NCBI RefSeq assembly: GCF_030403435.1
Contig: NZ_JAUEPH010000001.1
Span: 1-64,000 of the forward strand
DNA length: 64,000 nt
From: Algoriphagus sediminis
GTDB lineage: Bacteria; Bacteroidota; Bacteroidia; Cytophagales; Cyclobacteriaceae
Direction: 5' to 3'
The notes under the pieces were generated by a model. That model worked only from the letters and a program-made list of their open reading frames with translations. It ran no database searches and was not told the DNA's origin. The number at the start of each line of letters is the position of its first letter. The stretch's first letter is position 1. Below are positions 17,494-25,287 of the stretch, piece after piece. Both the position numbers and the translations under genes were made by a program.

Positions 17494-18573
17494 ATGAATA
17501 CTTCAACACCAATCCGAATATTAGTCGTTGGCTGCGGAAACATGGGGGCTTCTCACGCTGCAGCTTATCATAAAATGCCTCAGTTTGAAATATGTGGGCT
17601 TGTATCTCGTGGGAAAAGTAAAGAATTATTAAATGAAAAATTAGGAGGTAATTATCCTTTATTTACAGATTACGAAGAAGCATTAGCCTTAAGTAAACCA
17701 GATGCAGTTTGCATCTCTACTTATCCTGATACCCATGAAGACTTTGCACTTAAAGCGCTAGAAGCAAGTTGCCATATTTTCATCGAAAAACCATTAGCAG
17801 ACAGTATTGAGGGATGCGAAAAAATAGTGGATACAGCCAAAATAACCGGCAAAAAAGTGGTGGTCGGATATATACTCAGGCACCATCCATCCTGGATTCG
17901 ATTCATTGAAGAATCCAGAAACCTTGGAAAGCCGCTGGTCATGAGAATGAACCTTAACCAGCAAAGCCAGGGATATATGTGGGACGTACATCGAAATCTG
18001 ATGAAAAGTCTGAGTCCGATTGTAGATTGCGGGGTTCATTACATAGATGTGATGTGCCAAATGACCAGATCCAAACCTATCTCAGTTTCAGCTATTGGTG
18101 CTCGACTGAGCGAGGATGTAGCGGAGGATAATTATAATTACGGGCAACTGCAGATTCGATTTGATGATGGGTCCGTGGGATGGTATGAAGCTGGATGGGG
18201 GCCCATGATCAGTGAAACTGCATTCTTTGTAAAGGATGTTTTCGGACCTAAGGGATCTGTCTCTATTGTGGCCAAAGATGCAGGGGCTTCAGGAAAATCA
18301 GATGATGTGGATAGTCATACTAAAACTGAATCCATCAGAGTTCATCATGCCGACATAGATGAAAAAAATAATTTCACTAAACCGGACACCTGGATCGATA
18401 TGACTGATGAACCTGGACATCAGGAATTATGTGACCGAGAGCAGACTTATTTTCTTAAGGCAATCCAGGAGGATATTGATTTAACTGATCATCTGGATGA
18501 TGCGGTAAATAGTTTACGTATTGCATTTGCTTGTGATGAATCTGTAAAAACAGGTCAAATCGTTCTACTTTAA
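17494..18573 (+). CDS. Gfo/Idh/MocA family oxidoreductase
   Basis: This 359-residue protein carries an N-terminal Rossmann fold with V-V-G-C-G-N-M-G near residue 13. The family motif I-F-I-E-K-P-L-A-D (about residues 94-102) supplies the conserved Lys-Pro. The C-terminal half is the typical alpha/beta dehydrogenase domain with H-Y-I-D near 180. Members are NAD(P)-dependent sugar or inositol dehydrogenases. It is the first gene of the sugar-acid operon, with the SDR gene 10 bases downstream. A role in a side branch (an isomer or O-linked sugar feeding the fucose route) is inference. The exact substrate cannot be assigned. Confidence 0.85.
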   Translation: MNTSTPIRILVVGCGNMGASHAAAYHKMPQFEICGLVSRGKSKELLNEKLGGNYPLFTDYEEALALSKPDAVCISTYPDTHEDFALKALEASCHIFIEKPLADSIEGCEKIVDTAKITGKKVVVGYILRHHPSWIRFIEESRNLGKPLVMRMNLNQQSQGYMWDVHRNLMKSLSPIVDCGVHYIDVMCQMTRSKPISVSAIGARLSEDVAEDNYNYGQLQIRFDDGSVGWYEAGWGPMISETAFFVKDVFGPKGSVSIVAKDAGASGKSDDVDSHTKTESIRVHHADIDEKNNFTKPDTWIDMTDEPGHQELCDREQTYFLKAIQEDIDLTDHLDDAVNSLRIAFACDESVKTGQIVLL

Positions 18574-18583
18574 CCTAAAATCT

Positions 18584-19339
18584 ATGAAAGGTAAAAATGT
18601 CATAATTACAGGAGGGGCCAATGGAATAGGGTTGGCTATGGTTAGAAAATTTGCCAAAGAAGGTTCTCACGTTTTTTTCCTTGACTGGAATGAGGAAGAA
18701 GGTGAGAAAGTGGAAGCCGAACTTAATGCTGAGGGTTTAAAAACTAAATTTATCCGATGTGATATCACGGACTCCAAGCAGGTTAAAAAGGCAATTGAGA
18801 AAACTCCAAAAACAATCGATGTGCTGATAAATAATGCAGGGATTTCGCATATCGGAAAAGTGGAAAGCACTTCAGAAGAAGATTTTGACCGTGTCTATCA
18901 GGTTAATGTTAAAGGTGCTTTTTTAGTTACTAGGCCTGTGATTTTAAAGATGAAGCAAAATGGAGGAGCTATTTTGAATATGGCATCCGTGGCAGCGACC
19001 ATGGGGCTTCCTGATCGTTTTGCGTATTCTATGACGAAAGGCGCAATTCTTTCAATGACCTTGAGCATAGCTCGGGATTATGTTTCAGAAGGTATTCGAT
19101 GCAATTGTCTTTCTCCTGGCCGGGTACACACACCTTTTGTAGATGGTTTTCTAGCCAAGAATTACCCTAGAAGAGAAAAGGAAATGTTTGAAAAACTAGC
19201 TGCCACTCAACCCATCGGTAGAATGGCAAAGCCAGAAGAAATTGCGGATTTTGGTTATTTTATATGTTCTGAAAAAGGTGGCTTTATCACCGGGGCGGAT
19301 TACAATATTGATGGGGGATTTAAGGGATTGAAAGTTTAA
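18584..19339 (+). CDS. SDR dehydrogenase, probable 2-keto-3-deoxy-L-fuconate dehydrogenase
   Basis: This 251-residue classical short-chain dehydrogenase has T-G-G-A-N-G-I-G (about residues 9-16) for cofactor binding, N-N-A-G at 85 and the catalytic Tyr-x-x-x-Lys in F-A-Y-S-M-T-K. CNCLSPGRVHTPFVDGFLA near residue 172 resembles the KDF dehydrogenases of oxidative L-fucose pathways, which oxidise 2-keto-3-deoxy-L-fuconate to the 2,4-diketo acid. The following FAH-family gene would cleave that product, which supports the assignment. Without an alignment it remains a family-level call. Confidence 0.72.
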   Translation: MKGKNVIITGGANGIGLAMVRKFAKEGSHVFFLDWNEEEGEKVEAELNAEGLKTKFIRCDITDSKQVKKAIEKTPKTIDVLINNAGISHIGKVESTSEEDFDRVYQVNVKGAFLVTRPVILKMKQNGGAILNMASVAATMGLPDRFAYSMTKGAILSMTLSIARDYVSEGIRCNCLSPGRVHTPFVDGFLAKNYPRREKEMFEKLAATQPIGRMAKPEEIADFGYFICSEKGGFITGADYNIDGGFKGLKV

Positions 19340-19355
19340 TTTATAATCTATTGCT

Positions 19356-20216
19356 ATGAAGTTTATTCGATTTGGAGATTTTGGAAGTGAGCAGCCTGGG
19401 ATTCAAGATGAAAATGGTTTAAATCTGGATTGCTCATCATTTGGAGAAGATTGGAACGAACATTTCTTTGCCAATGATGGCTTAAATAGACTCAATGACT
19501 GGCTGATCAGTCAAAAAGAAAACCTACCCCAAGTTCCTGCGAATGCGAGAATCGGGTCTCCAATCGCCAGACCTTCTAAAATTATCTGCATAGGGCTCAA
19601 TTACCTTAAACATGCTCAAGAGGCAGGAATGGATGTACCGACCATTCCCATTGTTTTCATGAAGTCCTCATCTTCCTTATCTGGACCTTTCGATCCGATT
19701 TTAATACCTAAAAACTCGAAAAAAACGGATTGGGAAGTCGAGTTAGCAGTAATCATTGGAAAAAGGGCCAAATACGTTTCCAAAGCTGATGCCATGGATT
19801 ATGTACTCGGATATGCTGTTCACAATGATGTGAGCGAAAGAGACTTTCAACTTAATCATGGAGGACAATGGGTGAAAGGGAAAAGCGCTGATAGCTTTGC
19901 TCCTCTAGGCCCTGTTTTAGTGACCAAGGACCAAATTCCTGACCCACATAATTTAAGACTTTGGCTAAAGTTAAATGGAAAAATACTTCAGGACAGCAAT
20001 ACCTCTGACCTTATTTTTGATATCCCTACGATTATAGAACACCTCAGCCAATACATGACTTTGCTGCCGGGAGATATTATTTCTACAGGCACACCTTCAG
20101 GGGTAGGAATGGGCTTAAATCCTCCAACCTATCTGGAAAAGGGGGATGTTATAGAATTGGGTATTGAAGGACTGGGGAAGGCTAGACAAATTGCTATGGA
20201 AGACCCTGAGGCATGA
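19356..20216 (+). CDS. FAH-family hydrolase, probable 2,4-diketo-3-deoxy-L-fuconate hydrolase
   Basis: This 286-residue fumarylacetoacetate-hydrolase-family protein has the core K-I-I-C-I-G-L-N-Y-x-x-H (about residues 74-85). Acidic metal ligands sit in D-W-E-V-E-L-A-V-I-I-G and N-D-V-S-E-R-D, with S-T-G-T-P-S-G-V-G-M-G near the end. In the oxidative fucose route this enzyme splits the diketo acid into pyruvate and lactate. Similar proteins are often mislabelled ureidoglycolate lyase. Its TGA overlaps the ATG of the lactonase gene. Confidence 0.75.
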   Translation: MKFIRFGDFGSEQPGIQDENGLNLDCSSFGEDWNEHFFANDGLNRLNDWLISQKENLPQVPANARIGSPIARPSKIICIGLNYLKHAQEAGMDVPTIPIVFMKSSSSLSGPFDPILIPKNSKKTDWEVELAVIIGKRAKYVSKADAMDYVLGYAVHNDVSERDFQLNHGGQWVKGKSADSFAPLGPVLVTKDQIPDPHNLRLWLKLNGKILQDSNTSDLIFDIPTIIEHLSQYMTLLPGDIISTGTPSGVGMGLNPPTYLEKGDVIELGIEGLGKARQIAMEDPEA

Positions 20217-21046
20217 AAATAGATGCACACCAACATTTTTGGGAGTATGACCCAATCGAATACGATTGGATCACCTCTGAAATGAGTGTGATTGCAAAAT
20301 CCTTTTTACCAAAAGATCTTGATTCAATTCTAGAGGATCATGGCATTGATGGATCGGTAGCAGTGCAAGCAAGAGAATGTCTGGCTGAAACAGATTTTTT
20401 ATTAGAATTAGCCAAAGAGAACCCCAAAATTCTGGGGGTAGTCGGTTGGATAAAACTATTCGACCAAAATCTCGAATCAAATTTAGTTAAATACAGTCAA
20501 ACCACTGATTTAAAAGGTTTTAGAGAGGTTTTACAGGCAAAGGATTCTAGCTTTTTTCTATGTGAAGGTTTTAAAAAGGGATTAAAAATTATCCTAAATA
20601 AAGGGTACAGATATGATATTCTGATTTTTGAACACCAGCTAGATTCTATCCAGGAATTAGTGAAGTCCAGTCCCGAAAAACCAATGGTAATTGATCATTT
20701 GGCCAAGCCAAAAATTAAATCAGGAGAGTGGAAGGAGTGGAAAAAGAAGATGGCTAGGCTAGCAGATCGAGAGTATCTCTTTTGTAAGATCTCCGGAATG
20801 GTTACTGAGGCAAATTGGCCGAAATGGAGTCAAGAACAGTTGAGCCCTTACATGGACATTGCCCTTGAATTGTTTGGACCTGATCGATTAATGTTCGGAA
20901 GTGATTGGCCTGTTTGTACCCTTGCGGGGACATACGAGAAGGTCTATGGCATTGTGGAGGAATTTTCGAATCAACTCTCAAAGGATGAGAAAGAGGCAAT
21001 TTTCGGGGGGACAGCAAAAAGCTTTTATAAAATTGATAATAAATAA
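20213..21046 (+). CDS. Amidohydrolase-family lactonase, probable L-fuconolactonase
   Basis: This 277-residue TIM-barrel amidohydrolase (PF04909) opens with MKIDAHQHFWEYDP, giving the H-x-H metal site at residues 6-8. I-D-H-L-A-K-P supplies a further His and FGSDWPVC the catalytic Asp. L-fuconolactonases and related sugar-lactone hydrolases have this exact N-terminus style. The gene overlaps its upstream neighbour by four bases, with seven bases to the next SDR, so it is in the same operon. The likely reaction is L-fucono-lactone to L-fuconate. Confidence 0.75.
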   Translation: MKIDAHQHFWEYDPIEYDWITSEMSVIAKSFLPKDLDSILEDHGIDGSVAVQARECLAETDFLLELAKENPKILGVVGWIKLFDQNLESNLVKYSQTTDLKGFREVLQAKDSSFFLCEGFKKGLKIILNKGYRYDILIFEHQLDSIQELVKSSPEKPMVIDHLAKPKIKSGEWKEWKKKMARLADREYLFCKISGMVTEANWPKWSQEQLSPYMDIALELFGPDRLMFGSDWPVCTLAGTYEKVYGIVEEFSNQLSKDEKEAIFGGTAKSFYKIDNK

Positions 21047-21053
21047 GTAGTCT

Positions 21054-21815
21054 ATGGATCTGGGCCTGAAGGACAAAGTAATCATTATCACGGGAGGATC
21101 TCAGGGAATCGGAGCTGCCACAACCGACCTGGTTATCGAAGAAGGTGGCATTCCGGTAGTGATTGATCCTAATGTCAGGGAAGGTGAAAATCTGGAGAAT
21201 AAACCAGGAATGTTTATTCAAAGGAAACTTGTAAAACCGAAGGATTCGGAAGCTTCAGTTTCTGAGATTATTCGACGTTTTGGTCGAATTGATGCGATTA
21301 TCAATAATGCCGGAATCAATGATCAGGTCGGTTTGATGGAAGGCAGTCCAGAGCTATTCAGGGCTTCTCTTGAAAAGAACCTGACCCATTGCTATGACCT
21401 CATTCACTTTGCTTTGCCTCACCTGAAAAAAACCAAAGGCAGCATTGTGAATATTAGCAGTAAGACAGCAGTTACCGGGCAGGGCTCAACATCAGGCTAT
21501 ACTGCCTCCAAAGGTGGACTTCTGGCGCTTACACGAGAATGGGCGGTGGAGCTTCTCCCCTTCTCTATTCGGGTCAATGCGGTGATTCCTGCGGAGGTGG
21601 ATACTCCACTTTATCAGCAATGGCTTGCTTCTTTCGAAAATCCAGATGAAAAACTTAAAGAGGTGTCATCTAAAATTCCACTGGAAAAACGTCTCACTAA
21701 ACCTGAAGAAATCGCCTCCACAGTTCTTTTTTTGATTTCTAAAAGAGCCAGTCATATCACAGGCCAGCATCTTTTTGTGGATGGTGGCTACACCCACCTA
21801 GATCGATCACTATGA
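21054..21815 (+). CDS. SDR dehydrogenase, probable L-fucose dehydrogenase
   Basis: This 253-residue classical SDR starts MDLGLKDKVIIITGGSQGIG, which contains the cofactor motif T-G-G-S-Q-G-I-G. N-N-A-G-I-N and the catalytic Y-T-A-S-K follow, and it ends in F-V-D-G-G-Y-T-H. The opening resembles bacterial L-fucose dehydrogenases, which oxidise the sugar to the 1,5-lactone. The two SDRs in this operon are clearly different enzymes. The ATG of the fucP-like gene overlaps its stop by four bases, coupling oxidation to uptake. Confidence 0.7.
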   Translation: MDLGLKDKVIIITGGSQGIGAATTDLVIEEGGIPVVIDPNVREGENLENKPGMFIQRKLVKPKDSEASVSEIIRRFGRIDAIINNAGINDQVGLMEGSPELFRASLEKNLTHCYDLIHFALPHLKKTKGSIVNISSKTAVTGQGSTSGYTASKGGLLALTREWAVELLPFSIRVNAVIPAEVDTPLYQQWLASFENPDEKLKEVSSKIPLEKRLTKPEEIASTVLFLISKRASHITGQHLFVDGGYTHLDRSL

Positions 21816-23113
21816 AAAAAGCCTCCCTGGTTCCAAAGGAATTACTCATTCCATTTATTCTAATCACCTCGCTATTTGCGCTATGGGGATTTGCGAATGA
21901 TATCACCAACCCAATGGTGGCAGCATTTAAAAGGGTTTTAGAGCTAAATAATACGCAAGCCTCCTTTGTACAGCTTGCTTTCTACGGTGGTTATTTTACC
22001 ATGGCTTTGCCTGCAGCCATATTCATTAAAAAATATTCTTACAAAACAGGAATTCTTTTAGGACTAGGCCTTTACGGGTTTGGAGCTCTTCTTTTTTACC
22101 CTGCTGCCGCATGGGAAAGCTATGGGTTCTTTCTTGCCTCTCTGTACATTCTCACTTTTGGACTTGCTTTCCTAGAAACCACTGCAAACCCATATATTCT
22201 TTCAATGGGCCCCGAAGAGACGGCCACACAGCGGTTAAATTTAGCTCAGGCTTTTAATCCAATGGGAGCGTTGGCCGGGCTTTTTGTTGCAAAACAATTT
22301 ATTCTCAACTCCTTACAATCAAATGCTACGGATGAAAATGGAGTGATCATTTTTGAGAGTCTTGATGATTCGGCTAAAGCTGTCATCCGTTCAGCAGATC
22401 TCATGGTTATACGTAACCCTTATGTAATTCTTGGTTTGGTAGTGATTGGAATCCTAGTAATTATTGCCCTAGCCAAAATGCCAGAAAATAAGGAGAATGG
22501 AGTAAAAATTGACTTTTGGCCCACCATCAAAAGGCTTTTTCAGAACAGAAACTTTGTTGAGGGCACCTTCGCTCAGATGTTTTATGTAGGTGCACAAATT
22601 ATGGTTTGGACCTACATCTATCAGTATGCTGAAGTGCTCGGAATTTCGAATGCCTCTGCCGTGAACTATGGATATGCTGCCTTGGTGGTATTCCTGATAG
22701 GTCGCTGGATTTGCACCTGGTTATTACGCTACATTTCATCAACAAAGCTTTTAGCCATATTCTCTTTGCTTGCCATGGCGTTTACACTTGGAGCGATATT
22801 CTTGCCAGGCTTAACTGGGCTTTACAGCTTAGTAGGAATCTCATTTGCCATGTCATTAATGTTTCCTACCATTTATGGGATTGCCCTGGAAGGCATGGGA
22901 GATGACTCCAAATTTGCTGCTGCCTTTTTAGTAATGGCTATTGTAGGTGGTGCGATCATGCCTACTCTTCAGGGAATGATTCTTGATCTCGGAGGAAGCA
23001 ACTATGATGACCTTCAAATTCTAGGAGTCCCTGAAGTTAATTTCTCATTCATTTTGCCTTTTTTCTGTTTTTTGATGGTTTTGCTTTTCAGTTTACGGGT
23101 GAAAAAAAATTAA
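21812..23113 (+). CDS. fucP: L-fucose:H+ symporter, FucP-type MFS transporter
   Basis: This 433-residue protein has about twelve hydrophobic segments. FALWGFANDITNP near residue 20 and L-E-T-T-A-N-P-Y-I near 116 match the FucP/sugar:H+ symporter subfamily, including the acidic positions used for proton coupling. Length is typical. It is embedded between the putative fucose dehydrogenase and an esterase, which argues for a 6-deoxy sugar (L-fucose or L-galactose-like) as substrate. Specificity within the subfamily also covers glucose/galactose carriers, so the sugar is inferred from context. Confidence 0.8.
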   Translation: MKKASLVPKELLIPFILITSLFALWGFANDITNPMVAAFKRVLELNNTQASFVQLAFYGGYFTMALPAAIFIKKYSYKTGILLGLGLYGFGALLFYPAAAWESYGFFLASLYILTFGLAFLETTANPYILSMGPEETATQRLNLAQAFNPMGALAGLFVAKQFILNSLQSNATDENGVIIFESLDDSAKAVIRSADLMVIRNPYVILGLVVIGILVIIALAKMPENKENGVKIDFWPTIKRLFQNRNFVEGTFAQMFYVGAQIMVWTYIYQYAEVLGISNASAVNYGYAALVVFLIGRWICTWLLRYISSTKLLAIFSLLAMAFTLGAIFLPGLTGLYSLVGISFAMSLMFPTIYGIALEGMGDDSKFAAAFLVMAIVGGAIMPTLQGMILDLGGSNYDDLQILGVPEVNFSFILPFFCFLMVLLFSLRVKKN

Positions 23114-23120
23114 TTATATC

Positions 23121-24032
23121 ATGCGAAGAATTATACTCCTTTTATTCCTTAACTCCTTTGTTTTAAGCGCCTTTGGTCAAGATTTAAAACTTCCACTTTG
23201 GGAAGGAATGCCACCACTTCAATCAAATCTAAACTCCGAAGAAGAAAGAACCCAGGAAGGAATTTTAAGGATAAGTAAGGTTCAAATCCCGGAGATTGAA
23301 GTTTATTTCCCCACAAAGCAGATTCAAAATGGCCAGGCTGTTTTGATTTTACCTGGTGGAGGATATAGGATTTTAGCCTATGACTGGGAGGGGTCAGATT
23401 TTGCCAAGTGGTTTAATTCAGAGGGAATAACAGGTATTGTTTTGAAATACAGGCTTCCTGATCCGAAATCTCAATCAAGTCCAGAAGAAGTGCCATTGCT
23501 CGATGCTCAGCGGGCAATTCGATTGGTCAGACATCATGCTAAAGAATGGGGAATAGACCCAGATAAAATTGGGGTTATGGGATTTTCAGCTGGAGGGCAT
23601 CTCGCTAGTACGCTGAGCACTCAATATGAGCTTGAACTCGATTTAGAAAAAGATGATATTGATAAGCTTTCAGCCAGACCGGATTTTTCAATATTAGTTT
23701 ATCCGGTAATCTCCTTCAGGGATGCATCAACCCATTCCGGATCTAAAGAGGCACTGATCGGAAAGAATCCAAGTATTGAACTCCAGGATAGGTTTTCTGC
23801 GGAAATCAATGTTACTGACAAAACCCCCTCTACCTTCTTAGTCCATGCTCAAGATGATATGGCTGTACCTGTTCGAAACAGTATTTTATACTATCAATCT
23901 TTGGTGGAAAACGGAGTCCCTGCAACTATGCACCTCTATCCTAGCGGAGGGCATGGATTTGCTTTTGGGATCGGGAAAGGAACTGTGGAAAATTGGCGAA
24001 TGGAATTGATTTCCTGGCTTAAAAACAATTAA
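23121..24032 (+). CDS. Secreted alpha/beta hydrolase, BD-FAE/acetyl-esterase type
   Basis: This 303-residue protein has a signal peptide ending near SAFGQ. The oxyanion motif L-P-G-G-G-Y lies near residue 78 and the nucleophile elbow G-F-S-A-G-G-H near 154. D-M-A-V-P and the final G-G-H-G-F-A-F-G supply Asp and His. Relatives deacylate carbohydrates (acetyl xylan esterase, feruloyl esterase-like). Located seven bases after the transporter gene, it probably removes acyl groups from the exported glycan or sugar before uptake. That is inference from context. Confidence 0.8.
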   Translation: MRRIILLLFLNSFVLSAFGQDLKLPLWEGMPPLQSNLNSEEERTQEGILRISKVQIPEIEVYFPTKQIQNGQAVLILPGGGYRILAYDWEGSDFAKWFNSEGITGIVLKYRLPDPKSQSSPEEVPLLDAQRAIRLVRHHAKEWGIDPDKIGVMGFSAGGHLASTLSTQYELELDLEKDDIDKLSARPDFSILVYPVISFRDASTHSGSKEALIGKNPSIELQDRFSAEINVTDKTPSTFLVHAQDDMAVPVRNSILYYQSLVENGVPATMHLYPSGGHGFAFGIGKGTVENWRMELISWLKNN

Positions 24033-24035
24033 TCG

Positions 24036-24731
24036 ATGAAGATTAAAACCATAGCTTTTGATGCGGACGACACACTTTGGGTCAATGAGCCATTTTTTAG
24101 AGAAGCGGAAGAAAAATTCGCCTCCTTGCTCGAGGACTATCTTCCCGTACATTCTAGCCTAAAGGAATTATACACCCGTGAAATAACCAACCTTCCGGTG
24201 TACGGTTACGGTATTAAGGGTTTTATGCTCTCCATGATTGAAACTGCCATGGAAATCACATCGAATAACCTTCCCGATCAGATGATTCAGAGCATCATTC
24301 AAATCGGAAGGGATATGCTGGCAAAACCTGTGGAATTACTCCCAGGAGTTGAAGAACTTCTACAAAAATTGAATGGGGATTTCCGTCTTGTATTGGCCAC
24401 AAAGGGAGATTTACTGGATCAAGAAAGAAAACTAAAGAAATCAGGTTTGGAAAAGTATTTCCATCACATTGAAATAATGAGTGAGAAAAAGACTGCCAAT
24501 TTCCAAAAGTTAGTAAAACACCTGGACATAGCTCCCAAACAATTTTTGATGGTGGGAAATAGCCTCAAATCCGATATTCTTCCTGTACTTGATCTGGGAG
24601 GACACGCCATTCATATCCCATTTCATATCACATGGGTCCATGAAAGAATAGAACATGAAGTCAAACATCCAAATTTTAGAGAGGCCGAAAAATTATCGGA
24701 GGTATTTGACTTAATTTCTGAAATGACTTAA
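24036..24731 (+). CDS. HAD-family hydrolase
   Basis: This 231-residue HAD phosphatase has motif I D-A-D-D-T-L-W (residues 9-15), Thr in L-A-T-K-G-D as motif II, a conserved Lys in S-E-K-K, and V-G-N-S-L-K-S-D-I as motif IV. The cap is helical, class I. It follows the esterase gene after three bases and so is the last gene of the sugar operon. It converges on the orphan Hcp gene with a four-base overlap. The substrate is unknown. Confidence 0.85.
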   Translation: MKIKTIAFDADDTLWVNEPFFREAEEKFASLLEDYLPVHSSLKELYTREITNLPVYGYGIKGFMLSMIETAMEITSNNLPDQMIQSIIQIGRDMLAKPVELLPGVEELLQKLNGDFRLVLATKGDLLDQERKLKKSGLEKYFHHIEIMSEKKTANFQKLVKHLDIAPKQFLMVGNSLKSDILPVLDLGGHAIHIPFHITWVHERIEHEVKHPNFREAEKLSEVFDLISEMT

Positions 24732-25225
24732 GATCTTCTGGCACTGTTCCACTTGTCACGTGCACTTAATCCCTCGCTCGCATAGTTCCAATCTATACTT
24801 TCGAAGGAAAGCTCAATCACTTCAAAAAGGGGTACGCTTATGTTTACTGCACCTTCAAATTGGTTATGTAACTGCTGTGTAGAATGAGAAACTATCCTTG
24901 CCCCGCGGAGTGTACAGGTGTAAAAAATATCGCTTGTACCATCCATAGAAGGCCTCCAAAAACGAATGATCACTTCATGAAATACTCTTCCATCATATGC
25001 ATTTTGCTTTATAATTGGAGTTGCCTTATCCACTTCCTTCCAAACTTTGACCGGTTCATGAATCTTTCTACCCGTTGATTTGCCGGATGTGGCATCTATA
25101 GGTCTGCTTACCGAGTATTCAAAAGCATTGGCCAGAGAAGTACCTTCTCTTCCCACTTGCTCACATGAGCCTTCAATTGGATTTCCGCTGTGATCAATAA
25201 ATTTAATATCAAAATCCTGAGCCAT
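24728..25225 (-). CDS. Orphan Hcp/TssD family protein (type VI secretion tube fold)
   Basis: This 165-residue protein matches the Hcp family. G-R-K-I-H-E-P-V-K-V-W-K-E-V-D-K-A-T-P (about residues 52-70) parallels the 'H-x-P-x-x-x-x-K-x-x-D-x-x-(S/T)-P' core, and I-R-F-W-R-P-S...Y-T-C-T-L-R-G-A-R-I-V-S follows. No signal peptide is present. No TssB/C, TssK, VgrG, ClpV or baseplate genes are in the window, so it is encoded apart from any secretion locus. Such isolated Hcp genes can be extra tube subunits or carriers of effectors. The flanks are a HAD gene and an ABC exporter. Confidence 0.72.
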   Translation of the reverse strand: MAQDFDIKFIDHSGNPIEGSCEQVGREGTSLANAFEYSVSRPIDATSGKSTGRKIHEPVKVWKEVDKATPIIKQNAYDGRVFHEVIIRFWRPSMDGTSDIFYTCTLRGARIVSHSTQQLHNQFEGAVNISVPLFEVIELSFESIDWNYASEGLSARDKWNSARRS

Positions 25226-25287
25226 AACGATAAAAATTATTGGTTAAAAGCAGAAGATACAAAATTCGGATGATAGATTTCGCTTCC

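Noticed and set aside
24728..25225. Part of a type VI secretion locus
   Set aside because: Only Hcp is present. None of the sheath, baseplate, membrane-complex or ClpV genes is in the window.
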